A stretch of 64,000 nt of DNA from assembly GCF_014349235.1 (NCBI RefSeq), contig NZ_JACSOH010000011.1, positions 62,001 through 126,000 on the forward strand. Reading direction: 5' to 3'. Under the pieces are notes generated by a model that searched no databases, was not told where the DNA came from, and saw only the letters and a list, made by a program, of their open reading frames with translations. Source of the stretch: Cytophaga sp. FL35 (GTDB taxonomy: Bacteria; Bacteroidota; Bacteroidia; Flavobacteriales; Flavobacteriaceae). Below, piece after piece: positions 8,265 through 16,691 of this stretch (position 1 is the first letter of the stretch; the number at the start of each line of letters is the position of its first letter). A program made the position numbers and the translations under genes.

Positions 8265-9029
8265 ATGGGAAAAAAACGCATTTTACTAAAAATAGGTTCC
8301 AATACGCTTACTAAAGAGACCAATCAAATCTCCCGAGGTAAGCTAGAAGATATTGGCAGGCAAATATCCCAATTGAAAAATGACTACGAATTTGTGGTTG
8401 TAAGTTCTGGGGCGATTGCTGCGGCCAAACAGTTTGTAAAACTGGAGCACAACGGTAAGGATATTTTAGTAAAGCAGGCCTTAGCGGCCATTGGCCAACC
8501 CCATCTAATGCGCATGTTCCAAGAGAGTTTTAGAGAATTGGGCCTGTCAGCGGCCCAGTGTCTTTTATCGTATTCCGATTTTGAGAATCCGAAGTCCAAA
8601 GCCAACATCAAGAACACCATTGATATTTTGGTGGAGAACCATATCATTCCGATTATCAATGAGAACGATACGGTTGCTGCGGATGAGATTCAATTTGGCG
8701 ACAATGATAAATTGGCAGCGTTGACTGCGGCATTATTAAAAGCTGATCTATTGATTATTGCTACCAATACCAACGGAATCTATACCAAGCAATCAATGGA
8801 AAACGGTAAACCGGCAACTATTAAGGAAGTTTCGGGAATTGAAGGTATCAAAAAAGAAATAGGCAGTTCAAAATCGACCCACGGTACTGGCGGTATGGCT
8901 TCTAAAGTACAAGCGGCCACTATTGCCCAAAAAGCAGGTATTGAAACTTGGATTGTGAACGGCCTCAATGATAATTTTATTACAGACGCCTTTTCAGGCA
9001 GCACAAATCATACGAAAATAAAGATATGA
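8265..9029 (+). CDS. proB: Glutamate 5-kinase, short form without PUA domain
   Basis: ProB phosphorylates glutamate on the gamma carboxyl, the first step of proline synthesis. The protein is an amino-acid kinase fold: KIGSNTLT near residue 10 binds ATP phosphate, INENDTVAADEIQFGDND near residues 131-148 contacts the substrate, and GTGGMASKVQAA is the conserved late motif. At 254 residues it ends after the kinase domain and lacks the C-terminal PUA domain of the E. coli enzyme. Its stop overlaps the argF' start (ATGA). Confidence 0.93.
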   Translation: MGKKRILLKIGSNTLTKETNQISRGKLEDIGRQISQLKNDYEFVVVSSGAIAAAKQFVKLEHNGKDILVKQALAAIGQPHLMRMFQESFRELGLSAAQCLLSYSDFENPKSKANIKNTIDILVENHIIPIINENDTVAADEIQFGDNDKLAALTAALLKADLLIIATNTNGIYTKQSMENGKPATIKEVSGIEGIKKEIGSSKSTHGTGGMASKVQAATIAQKAGIETWIVNGLNDNFITDAFSGSTNHTKIKI

Positions 9030-9964
9030 AACACTACCTTTCAGTAAATGACATCGACTCGCTAAACGATTGGGTCAACGAAGCAAGGGAACTTAAAAAA
9101 GAACCCAAAAAGTTGAAATCTCTGGGAGAAGGCAAGACCATCGGCCTCCTTTTTTTCAACAACAGCCTTCGTACCCGCTTGAGCACTCAAAAAGCCGCAA
9201 TGAATTTGGGCTTGGATGTGATTGTCATGAACTTTGGCAGTGAGGGTTGGGCCTTGGAATATGCCGATGGTACGGTGATGAATCAAGGCACATCGGAACA
9301 TATAAAGGAAGCTGCACAAGTAATTTCACAATATTGCGATATTGTTGCCATTAGGGCTTTTGCCGGACTTACCGATAAAAAGGAAGACGAAGCCGAAATT
9401 GTTCTCAATGGGTTTAAAAAATATGCTTCCGTTCCGGTGGTGAATATGGAAAGTTCTGTAGGTCACCCATTGCAAGCTCTGGCGGACGCCATAACCTTAG
9501 CGGAACAAAATACGCGGAAAAGGCCTAAGGTAGTCCTTTCGTGGGCCCCGCACCCGAAAGCATTACCACATGCGGTGGCAAATTCATTTGTACAGATGAT
9601 ACAATTGCAGGATGCTGATTTTGTCATTACCCACCCTGAGGGTTATGAACTGAATCCTGAAATCACCAACGGTTCGGTTATTGAACATGATCAAAAGAAA
9701 GCTTGCGAAGATGCCGATTTTATCTATGTAAAAAACTGGAGCAGCTATAATACCTATGGTCAAGTTCTGAATCAAGATAAAAATTGGACCATGACCAAAG
9801 AAAAACTCGGAAAGGCAAAGTTTATGCATTGCCTACCAGTGCGAAGAAATATGGTAGTGGCCGATGAAGTTTTAGACAGTGACCAAAGCTTGGTAATAGA
9901 ACAGGCCAACAACCGAACCTACAGCGCTCAGGTAGTTTTAAAAAAAATATTGGAGAACAACTAA
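9026..9964 (+). CDS. argF': N-acylornithine carbamoyltransferase, probably N-succinylornithine specific
   Basis: This enzyme transfers carbamoyl from carbamoyl phosphate to an N-acylated ornithine, so the citrulline formed still carries the acyl group. The carbamoyl-phosphate loop is SLRTR at residues 47-51. HPLQALAD and HCLPVRR are the other conserved motifs. At the position equivalent to Glu92 of Xanthomonas N-acetylornithine transcarbamylase (TEEH) this protein has Ser90 (TSEH). Published swaps show that Ser, Pro, Ala or Val there gives N-succinylornithine activity, so I predict the succinyl substrate. The 312-residue length fits the Bacteroides fragilis-type family. The gene is coupled to proB. 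Confidence 0.88.
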   Translation: MKHYLSVNDIDSLNDWVNEARELKKEPKKLKSLGEGKTIGLLFFNNSLRTRLSTQKAAMNLGLDVIVMNFGSEGWALEYADGTVMNQGTSEHIKEAAQVISQYCDIVAIRAFAGLTDKKEDEAEIVLNGFKKYASVPVVNMESSVGHPLQALADAITLAEQNTRKRPKVVLSWAPHPKALPHAVANSFVQMIQLQDADFVITHPEGYELNPEITNGSVIEHDQKKACEDADFIYVKNWSSYNTYGQVLNQDKNWTMTKEKLGKAKFMHCLPVRRNMVVADEVLDSDQSLVIEQANNRTYSAQVVLKKILENN

Positions 9965-9965
9965 G

Positions 9966-10721
9966 ATTTTTGAAATCGGCAAATTAGAAAACAAAGTATG
10001 TATTGTAACCGGTGCCACAAGTGGCATGGGTAAAGCTATTGCGCAAAAATTTGCTTCTGAAGGAGCCTATCTGGTTTTATCGGGAAGAGATGAGGTCAAA
10101 GGCAACGCCCTGGCGCAAAGCCTGCCCTGCTCAATCTTTTTGGCTGGCGATGTAGGCAATGCTGAATATAATAGAGAATTGGTAGAGGTAGCCATTCAAA
10201 ATTTCGGTGGGTTGGATATTGTATCACTCAATGCCGGAATTTTGGGTCTGGGAAATGTAATCGAACTTTCAGAGGATTTATGGAACAGAACGCTTTCAAC
10301 CAATTTGAGCAGTATTTATCTGCTTGCTAAATTTGCCATTCCCCATTTGAAAACAAAAAAGGGTACTATTTTGATCAATGCCTCTATAGCGGCTTTTAAG
10401 AGTTTCCCAAACCACCCCGCCTATTGCGCATCCAAAGCAGGGGCTGTAGCATTGATGAAGCAACTGGCAGTAGAATATGCCCCGGATATTAGAATCAACG
10501 CCATGTGCCCAGGACCAGTAGACACCCCACTTCTGTGGAATTCAGCTGAAGCTTTCGAAAATCCGAAGGAGGCCGTAGCCGATGCAGAAAAAACGACTTT
10601 GCTCAAAAGGCTGGGGCAACCGACAGATATCGCCAACCTAGCCTTATTTTTGGTTTCCCAAGAAGCTTCTTGGATTACCGGTACGGCCATGACCATTGAT
10701 GGTGGAATATTAAACGCATAA
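9966..10721 (+). CDS. Short-chain dehydrogenase/reductase, apparent ATT start
   Basis: This is an SDR-family oxidoreductase with the cofactor loop TGATSGMG and the catalytic YCASK motif. The first ATG in frame (10026) lies inside the glycine-rich loop and would remove the first beta strand, so it cannot be the real start of an active protein. Upstream, the frame is open to a TAA at 9939-9941 but contains no ATG, GTG or TTG. The best candidate is ATT 9966, which gives 251 residues (normal for the family), follows a GGAG at 9952-9955 and lies 1 nt after the argF' stop. Function in the arginine operon is unknown, and the substrate cannot be told. The next gene, argB, starts 1 nt after its stop. 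Confidence 0.7.
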   Translation: MFEIGKLENKVCIVTGATSGMGKAIAQKFASEGAYLVLSGRDEVKGNALAQSLPCSIFLAGDVGNAEYNRELVEVAIQNFGGLDIVSLNAGILGLGNVIELSEDLWNRTLSTNLSSIYLLAKFAIPHLKTKKGTILINASIAAFKSFPNHPAYCASKAGAVALMKQLAVEYAPDIRINAMCPGPVDTPLLWNSAEAFENPKEAVADAEKTTLLKRLGQPTDIANLALFLVSQEASWITGTAMTIDGGILNA

Positions 10722-10722
10722 A

Positions 10723-11499
10723 ATGAAAAAACTATCCATAGTAAAAATTGGCGGCAATGTTATTGAAAATAAAGCCGAGCTCATCAAGTTTCTGAATAAC
10801 TTCTCTCTCATAAAAGGACCTAAAATTCTAGTTCATGGAGGCGGAAAGTTGGCCACCCAATTGGGCAAAAAATTGGGTATCGAATCAAAAATGATCGAGG
10901 GGCGCCGTATTACCGACGATAAAAGCCTTGAACTGATTACCATGGTCTATGGCGGACTCGTCAACAAAAATATTGTGGCCGAGCTACAATCGCTCAATTG
11001 CAATGCTATTGGGCTTAGCGGTGCCGATGGCGATACCATACAAGCCCATAAACGCCCCGTTAAAGACATTGATTATGGTTTTGCAGGTGATGTAGACGGC
11101 GTGAGTTCAACTACCATCAAAAAACTTCTGGAAGCTGGTCTTACACCTGTATTTTGTGCAATGACACATGATGGAAAGGGGCAACTGCTCAATACCAATG
11201 CAGATACCATCGCTTCGGAATTAGCGATTGGCATGAGCACGGCCTACGAAACCACTTTATATTACTGCTTCGAAAAGAAAGGTGTTTTGATGGATGTCAA
11301 CGATGACCAATCGGTTATAAAACATATCGACAGCGTTTCATACCAAACCCTTTTAGAGAAAAAAGTAATTGCAGATGGCATGTTACCAAAAATGCACAAC
11401 TGCTTTCACGCCCTGGAAAAAAATGTTCATCAGGTACGCATAGGCGATATAGAAATGCTACACCCCAACGCAAATTTATTCACCATCCTTACTCTTTGA
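10723..11499 (+). CDS. argB: N-acylglutamate kinase
   Basis: ArgB phosphorylates the N-acylglutamate, the second step of arginine synthesis. It is an amino-acid kinase fold of 258 residues. KIGGNVI (from Lys8) is the N-terminal phosphate loop, LVHGGGKLATQLGKKLG near residue 36 is the glycine-rich substrate loop, and NTNADTIASELA marks the nucleotide side. No N-terminal regulatory extension is present, so it resembles the arginine-insensitive short form. It is tightly packed between the SDR gene and argE. Confidence 0.92.
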   Translation: MKKLSIVKIGGNVIENKAELIKFLNNFSLIKGPKILVHGGGKLATQLGKKLGIESKMIEGRRITDDKSLELITMVYGGLVNKNIVAELQSLNCNAIGLSGADGDTIQAHKRPVKDIDYGFAGDVDGVSSTTIKKLLEAGLTPVFCAMTHDGKGQLLNTNADTIASELAIGMSTAYETTLYYCFEKKGVLMDVNDDQSVIKHIDSVSYQTLLEKKVIADGMLPKMHNCFHALEKNVHQVRIGDIEMLHPNANLFTILTL

Positions 11500-11501
11500 T
11501 A

Positions 11502-12566
11502 ATGCAACAAAAAGAACTGACCGAAAAAGCTATCGAGCTCTTAAAAGAACTTATTTCTATACAATCTTTTTCTTCGGAAGAAGATAAGACCGCTGATGCC
11601 ATTGAAAATTGGTTCAAGTCGTTCAACATTCCGTTTGAACGCCATTTGAATAATGTGTGGGCAGTGAACCTACATTTTGACGAAAGTAAGCCTACCCTGC
11701 TTTTGAACTCGCATCACGATACCGTAAAACCCAATTCGGCTTATACCAAAGACCCTTTTCATCCACATATTGAAGATGGAAAATTATATGGTTTGGGAAG
11801 TAATGATGCCGGGGGAGCGTTGGTTTCATTAATTGCAACGTTCACGCATTACTATGCAGAGGAAAACCTGAACCATAATATTTTAATGGTAGCTTCTATG
11901 GAAGAGGAAAGTTCAGGACCCAATAGTCTACGAGGACTTTTACCCAAACTTCCCCATATCGATGTGGCTATTGTGGGCGAACCTACCTTATTGGATTTGG
12001 CCATAGCGGAAAAAGGATTGGTAGTTTTTGACGCAATAGTGAAAGGTACTCCTTCGCATGCGGCACATCCTAACGATAATAATTCCATTTACAATACCAT
12101 TGAAGTGTTGGAGTGGTTCAAGAATTACTCTTTCCCAAAAGTTTCGGAAGCTTTGGGGCCGGTAAAATTGACGGTTACCCAAATCAATGGAGGTTCACAA
12201 CACAATGTGGTTCCGGCAGAGGTGGAGTTGGTAATTGACGTTCGAGTCAACGATAAATATTCCAATGCCGAAATTGCGGAAATTCTAAAGAAAGAAGCTC
12301 CTTGCGAACTTCAAGAACGTTCGCTAAAACTTAATTCTTCGGCCATTGACAAAGACCACCCGTTGGTGAAATCAGGTATCGCGTTAGGCAGAAAGACCTA
12401 TGGCTCCCCCACTCTATCCGATCAGGCAGCATTGACCTGTCAGTCCTTAAAATTAGGCCCTGGGGACAGTACACGTTCGCATTCGGCAGACGAATACATC
12501 TACGTTAAGGAAATTGAAGACGGGGTAGATTTGTATATTAAACTGTTGAAGGGATTTCTTCTTTAG
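11502..12566 (+). CDS. argE: M20-family N-acylcitrulline/N-acylornithine deacylase
   Basis: This is a zinc-dependent M20 peptidase-family deacylase of 354 residues. Metal ligands are visible at His71 and Asp73 (SHHDTVKP), in GSNDAGGAL and in SMEEESSGPNS, the last also carrying the general base glutamate. With an N-acylornithine carbamoyltransferase in the operon, the expected substrate is N-acyl (probably N-succinyl) citrulline rather than N-acetylornithine. I chose ATG 11502, 2 nt after the argB stop; an upstream TTG at 11496 would overlap argB. Confidence 0.88.
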   Translation: MQQKELTEKAIELLKELISIQSFSSEEDKTADAIENWFKSFNIPFERHLNNVWAVNLHFDESKPTLLLNSHHDTVKPNSAYTKDPFHPHIEDGKLYGLGSNDAGGALVSLIATFTHYYAEENLNHNILMVASMEEESSGPNSLRGLLPKLPHIDVAIVGEPTLLDLAIAEKGLVVFDAIVKGTPSHAAHPNDNNSIYNTIEVLEWFKNYSFPKVSEALGPVKLTVTQINGGSQHNVVPAEVELVIDVRVNDKYSNAEIAEILKKEAPCELQERSLKLNSSAIDKDHPLVKSGIALGRKTYGSPTLSDQAALTCQSLKLGPGDSTRSHSADEYIYVKEIEDGVDLYIKLLKGFLL

Positions 12567-12977
12567 TTTAAAGAAGAAAGTAAAAAGTTAATAGAAAATG
12601 TATAATTACAAAGACCTTATTGTTTGGCAAAAATCTATGGATTTAGTGGAGAAGGTATATCAATTAACTTCAACTTTTCCCCAAGAAGAAAAATTCGGCC
12701 TCACAAGTCAAATTAGGCGATGCGCCGTCTCCATACCTAGCAATATTGCGGAAGGTACCGGACGAAAATCAAAAAAAGTCTTTCGGAGCTTTTTGGAAAT
12801 CTCCAATGGGTCAATCAATGAGCTGAAAACACAGATAGAAATTTCAAAAAGAATCGGATTTATATCCGAAAATGAATTGGAAAATATCTTTGACATTTGC
12901 AACGAAGTCCAAAAAATGACCATCACCCTAATTAAGAAGTATAGCGACTTCTAACTATAACCTAAAAACTTTAAACT
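12565..12977 (+). mobile_element. Possible small cassette with 9-bp inverted ends around a four-helix-bundle gene
   Basis: AGTTTAAAG at 12565-12573 and its exact reverse complement CTTTAAACT at 12969-12977 bracket the four-helix-bundle gene. The left copy overlaps the argE stop codon and the right copy lies just before the argH start. The gene is foreign to the arginine pathway, so the unit looks like an insertion into the argE-argH junction. I see no clear target-site duplication and no transposase. Confidence 0.35.
12598..12954 (+). CDS. Four-helix-bundle protein (23S rRNA intervening-sequence family)
   Basis: This 118-residue protein belongs to the four-helix-bundle family first noted in 23S rRNA intervening sequences, related to the Avd accessory proteins of diversity-generating retroelements. 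The typical motifs are present: LIVWQKSMDLVEKVYQLT at the start, FGLTSQIRRCAVSIPSNIAEG in the middle, and SINELKTQIEIS near the second half. The biochemical role of stand-alone copies is not known. It sits alone between argE and argH, flanked by 9-bp inverted repeats, and has no evident link to arginine synthesis. No reverse transcriptase or variable repeat is nearby. Confidence 0.88.
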   Translation: MYNYKDLIVWQKSMDLVEKVYQLTSTFPQEEKFGLTSQIRRCAVSIPSNIAEGTGRKSKKVFRSFLEISNGSINELKTQIEISKRIGFISENELENIFDICNEVQKMTITLIKKYSDF

Positions 12978-12981
12978 CCTT

Positions 12982-14262
12982 ATGAAACTCTGGGATAAAG
13001 GATTCAGTACTGATAAAAAAATAGACCACTTTACCGTGGGAAATGATCGTGAACTCGACTTATTGCTTGCCAAATACGATGTGATCGCTTCCAAGGCGCA
13101 TGCTAAAATGCTGGGCAAAATAGGACTATTGACGCAAGAAGAAACACAATCCCTTGTCACGGAATTGGATGCCATTGCGCAAACCATTGAAAAGGGCGAA
13201 TTCAGCATTGAAGATTCTTTTGAGGACATGCATTCTAAAATCGAATATGTACTCACGGAAAAACTGGGTGATACCGGCAAAAAGATTCACACGGCAAGAT
13301 CTAGAAACGATCAAGTTCTGGTAGCCATGCACCTGTATTTAAAGCATGAACTATCGGAAATAAAAAGTCAGACAAAAGAGCTTTTTGACCTCTTATTGCA
13401 ATTGGCCGAGAAATTTAAAAACGTGCTTCTTCCAGGCTATACCCACTTGCAGATTGCCATGCCCTCCTCTTTTGGACTGTGGTTTTCCGCTTATGCCGAA
13501 AGTTTGATTGATGACCTCTATTTCATTGATGCCGCTTACAAGGTTGCCGACCAAAATCCGTTAGGGAGCGCCGCCGGCTATGGAAGCTCCTTTCCAATAG
13601 ACAGAAGCTTCACCACCCAAGAAATGGGTTTTGAAACCCTAAAATACAATGTGGTGGCCGCCCAAATGGGACGCGGAAAAGTTGAAAAGGCTACCGCTTT
13701 CGGCATGGCCAATATAGCTGCCACCTTATCCAAACTTTCCATGGATGTTTGCCTCTACATGAGCCAAAACTTTAATTTTATCTCCTTTCCGGATGAATTA
13801 ACTACAGGCAGCAGCATTATGCCGCACAAGAAAAACCCCGATGTTTTTGAATTGGTACGTGGTAAATGTAATAAGCTGCAAAGCATACCGAATCAATTGA
13901 CCTTGGTAATCAACAATCTGCCCAGCGGATATCACCGAGATTTACAATTGGTGAAGGAAATTATTGTTCCCGCGATTCAAGATATGAAGGCCTGTCTGGA
14001 AATTTTGACTTTTAGTTTGAAAGAAGCGAAAGTGAACGACGAAATTCTAAGCGACCCTAAATACGATTATCTCTTTAGTGTAGACACCTTGAACGAGCTG
14101 GTACAAAACGGAATGCCGTTTAGGGATGCCTATAAAAAAATGGGAATGGAAATTCAAGAGGGTACTTTTAGCCCTAAAAGGGATATTCACCATACCCACG
14201 AGGGCAGTTTGGGCAATTTGTGTTTGGATGAGATCAAGAAAAAAATGGAGAAATTATTCTAA
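12982..14262 (+). CDS. argH: Argininosuccinate lyase
   Basis: ArgH splits argininosuccinate into arginine and fumarate, the final step. The protein has 426 residues, slightly short of the usual 450-470. The fumarase/aspartase superfamily signature GSSIMPHKKNP starts at Gly276, with the catalytic serine at 277-278. HTARSRNDQV near residue 98 is the second conserved region. It is the last gene of the operon, separated from argE by the four-helix-bundle gene. Confidence 0.94.
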   Translation: MKLWDKGFSTDKKIDHFTVGNDRELDLLLAKYDVIASKAHAKMLGKIGLLTQEETQSLVTELDAIAQTIEKGEFSIEDSFEDMHSKIEYVLTEKLGDTGKKIHTARSRNDQVLVAMHLYLKHELSEIKSQTKELFDLLLQLAEKFKNVLLPGYTHLQIAMPSSFGLWFSAYAESLIDDLYFIDAAYKVADQNPLGSAAGYGSSFPIDRSFTTQEMGFETLKYNVVAAQMGRGKVEKATAFGMANIAATLSKLSMDVCLYMSQNFNFISFPDELTTGSSIMPHKKNPDVFELVRGKCNKLQSIPNQLTLVINNLPSGYHRDLQLVKEIIVPAIQDMKACLEILTFSLKEAKVNDEILSDPKYDYLFSVDTLNELVQNGMPFRDAYKKMGMEIQEGTFSPKRDIHHTHEGSLGNLCLDEIKKKMEKLF

Positions 14263-14272
14263 TAAATTCAGT

Positions 14273-14290
14273 ATCCCTAGAAACAGGGAT
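14273..14290 (+). terminator. Weak hairpin after argH
   Basis: ATCCCT-AGAAAC-AGGGAT forms a perfect 6-bp stem 10 nt after the argH stop. It is not followed by a T run, so it may be a mRNA 3'-end stabiliser or a weak terminator only. Confidence 0.3.
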
Positions 14291-14311
14291 GCAAGAATAG
14301 ATTGTGGGAAG

Positions 14312-14319
14312 TATGTTTG
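14312..14319 (+). promoter_or_regulatory. -7 element upstream of the 14344 lipoprotein gene
   Basis: TATGTTTG matches TAnnTTTG exactly, 24 bp before the ATG. A clear -33 box at the right distance is not visible. Confidence 0.35.
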
Positions 14320-14343
14320 TCCTGTCATAATTAAATCAACCAT

Positions 14344-14874
14344 ATGAAATCTATTTTCGCATCCTTAAGTATTCTCTTTTTATTGGTGTCTTGCAACCAG
14401 CCATCTGCTGAAAACTATTTTGACCGAACCACCTTAAACAGCAATAAACTTGTGGGTTTTGGCAGTGCTGACTTCGATAGATACGCACAGCTTCAAGAAA
14501 CAGGTCAACTTTTTAAACTTACCAATGGTGAAATGGAAAAGACCGATAAAATATCGGAACATATCACCACCTACATCATTCCAGATATTGAAAAAAACAT
14601 TGAACAGATTGAAGAATTAAAGCCTACGGAAGAAACCGAAGAAATGATTGTCAAAAGCCTAAGTCTTTTCAATTATGTTAAGAACATTTATGAAACAGAA
14701 TATTTAACCATTGCAAATATGATGGACAATGGTGAAGAGGTAGATGAAATCAATGAGGCTCTTTCACTAATGAATAGTGTAACGTTTACGAAATTTTCAG
14801 TTCTTCTAGAAGAATTATGGGAAGTCGCGCTACCTTATGCAGAGGCTAACGGAATTGAAGTGAAAACTTACTAA
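14344..14874 (+). CDS. Small putative lipoprotein of unknown function
   Basis: This 176-residue protein has a lipoprotein signal peptide ending in LLVSC, with the lipidated residue at Cys17. The rest is acidic and predicted mainly helical, with a Glu-rich stretch around residues 78-100 (IEKNIEQIEELKPTEE). I recognise no family. It probably is anchored in a membrane facing the periplasm. It follows the arginine operon but has its own promoter-like element, so there is no reason to link it to arginine. Confidence 0.7.
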   Translation: MKSIFASLSILFLLVSCNQPSAENYFDRTTLNSNKLVGFGSADFDRYAQLQETGQLFKLTNGEMEKTDKISEHITTYIIPDIEKNIEQIEELKPTEETEEMIVKSLSLFNYVKNIYETEYLTIANMMDNGEEVDEINEALSLMNSVTFTKFSVLLEELWEVALPYAEANGIEVKTY

Positions 14875-14963
14875 ACTATATGTTGGCACTACCTTATTCA
14901 CGAACGAAGGGAAATTAAAAGACAAGCTTTCTTAAATTAGCAGCGGATTAAAAACCTCCGTAA

Positions 14964-16562
14964 ATGAACATTATTACCAAGTCCTATTTTTTCACTTTCC
15001 TTTTGTTTTTCTCATTAAGCCTGCTGTTCTCCCAAGACACCTATCAGCGAAATAGCTCTGCCGATGTTCAACGCTATGTTTTCGGGTTAACCCTTTCAGA
15101 TGAATCGAACCTTATTAAGGGAGAAACCGAAATCAATATCAACTTTACCCAAGAAGTTGGTCCGTTTTCATTGGACTTGATTGAAAAAAATGGTGATTAT
15201 GGTATGACCATTAGCCAAGTTCTTGAAGGTGATACCCCAGCCAAATACACCTACAATAATCATAAAATTGAAATAACCCCGGGCGCTTTCGAAGAAAAAA
15301 ACAGAACCTACAAAGTTATTTATGAGGGTATTCCTGAAAGAGGACTTGTAATCGACACTACCAAATTTGGTCAGCGTTCTTTTTTTGGTGACAACTGGCC
15401 TAATTTGGCCCGTCATTGGCTACCCTCTGTAGATCACCCTTATGACAAGGCCGGTATCGAATTCAGAATTACGGCCCCAGATTATTATGATGTAGTGGCC
15501 ACCGGAGAAAAAATAGAAGAGAGCAATCTAGGTAACGGTCTAAAATTGACAACTTATAAAGAACCAGCACCCGTTGCCATGAAAGTGGTGACTGTTGGTG
15601 TAACTAAATTCGCCAGTACACTTTTGGGTGAGGTGTACGACATTCCCGTGTCCGCCTGGGTGTATCCAGAAAATAGGTTGGATGGTTTTTCAGATTACCA
15701 TGTGGCCAGCAAGGTCTTGAAATACTTCATCGACCAAATTGGTCCGTATTCCTACGCAAAACTGGCCAACATGCAGGCAAAAACGCAGTGGGGCGGACTC
15801 GAAAATGCTGGTACTATTGCCTATTTTGAAAATTCGGTCACCGGAAAAAATGAGGTGGAAGGCTTGATCGCCCATGAAATTGCCCACCAGTGGTTCGGAA
15901 ATTCCGCCTCAGAAAATGATTGGAACCATGTATGGCTTAGTGAAGGCTTTGCTACCTATTTCGCTATTCTATACCAGGAAAGCGTTTATGGAAATGAAAA
16001 AAGAAAAGAAGAATTGCAACTTGACCGTAAACAAATTATCGATTACTATCAAAAAAAACCTTCGCCCATTGTTGACCCTAGCATCAAAGACCCTTTAAAC
16101 GTTTTAAGCGTAAACACGTATCAGAAAGCGGGCTGGGTACTGAACATGTTACGCCACAAATTGGGTGATGAAGTTTTTTGGAAAGGGATTAGAACCTACT
16201 ACGAAAAATACAGAAACAGCAATGCCATGACCGAAGATTTCAGGGAAGTTATGGAATCGGTTTCCGGCAAAGACTTAAATGCTTTTTTCGACCAATGGAT
16301 TTTCACCAAAGGATATCCCGAACTCAAATGGAAGTGGAGCTACAAAGGAAAAAAATTAAATATATCTATTGACCAGCTCCAAAAACATCATACCTATTCT
16401 TTCCCTCTGGAAATTGGAGTAACAATAAATGGCAAGACGACCATCAACACTGTTGAAGTAACGGATTCGAAGGCGAATTTTTCCATCAAAACCGATGCGA
16501 AACCCGATTCCGTTGTTCTAGATCCTGATACTTGGTTACTATTCGAAGACAAAAACCCATAA
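14964..16562 (+). CDS. M1-family zinc aminopeptidase, secreted
   Basis: This is a 532-residue M1 metallopeptidase. The zinc motif is HEIAH at His304-His308, and the third ligand is Glu327 in WLSEGFATYF, giving HExxH-x18-E. WGGLENAG (about residues 274-281) corresponds to the GxMEN exopeptidase motif. An N-terminal hydrophobic segment of about 20 residues ending near FSQ is a signal peptide, so the enzyme acts outside the cytoplasm. It lacks the long helical C-terminal domain of aminopeptidase N and ends shortly after the thermolysin-like domain. It should release N-terminal amino acids from peptides. Confidence 0.88.
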   Translation: MNIITKSYFFTFLLFFSLSLLFSQDTYQRNSSADVQRYVFGLTLSDESNLIKGETEININFTQEVGPFSLDLIEKNGDYGMTISQVLEGDTPAKYTYNNHKIEITPGAFEEKNRTYKVIYEGIPERGLVIDTTKFGQRSFFGDNWPNLARHWLPSVDHPYDKAGIEFRITAPDYYDVVATGEKIEESNLGNGLKLTTYKEPAPVAMKVVTVGVTKFASTLLGEVYDIPVSAWVYPENRLDGFSDYHVASKVLKYFIDQIGPYSYAKLANMQAKTQWGGLENAGTIAYFENSVTGKNEVEGLIAHEIAHQWFGNSASENDWNHVWLSEGFATYFAILYQESVYGNEKRKEELQLDRKQIIDYYQKKPSPIVDPSIKDPLNVLSVNTYQKAGWVLNMLRHKLGDEVFWKGIRTYYEKYRNSNAMTEDFREVMESVSGKDLNAFFDQWIFTKGYPELKWKWSYKGKKLNISIDQLQKHHTYSFPLEIGVTINGKTTINTVEVTDSKANFSIKTDAKPDSVVLDPDTWLLFEDKNP

Positions 16563-16691
16563 TTTATTGTGGCAACTTATTCTTCCTATTTTACAAAAGG
16601 TTAAACTTCCTGTAAGAATTATTCCCTATTTTTAGTTTCGAATATGAAAGGCGTATTTCGACAAGAAATATTGTCTACAATCTAAATCGAT

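Noticed and set aside
10026-10721. The SDR gene starting at ATG 10026
   Set aside because: This start lies inside the TGxxxGxG loop and removes the first beta strand of the Rossmann fold, so I preferred ATT 9966.
12598-12954. The four-helix-bundle gene as part of a diversity-generating retroelement
   Set aside because: No reverse transcriptase or template/variable repeat pair is visible nearby.
14273-14290. A strong terminator after argH
   Set aside because: The stem is only 6 bp with no T run, so I rated it as weak only.
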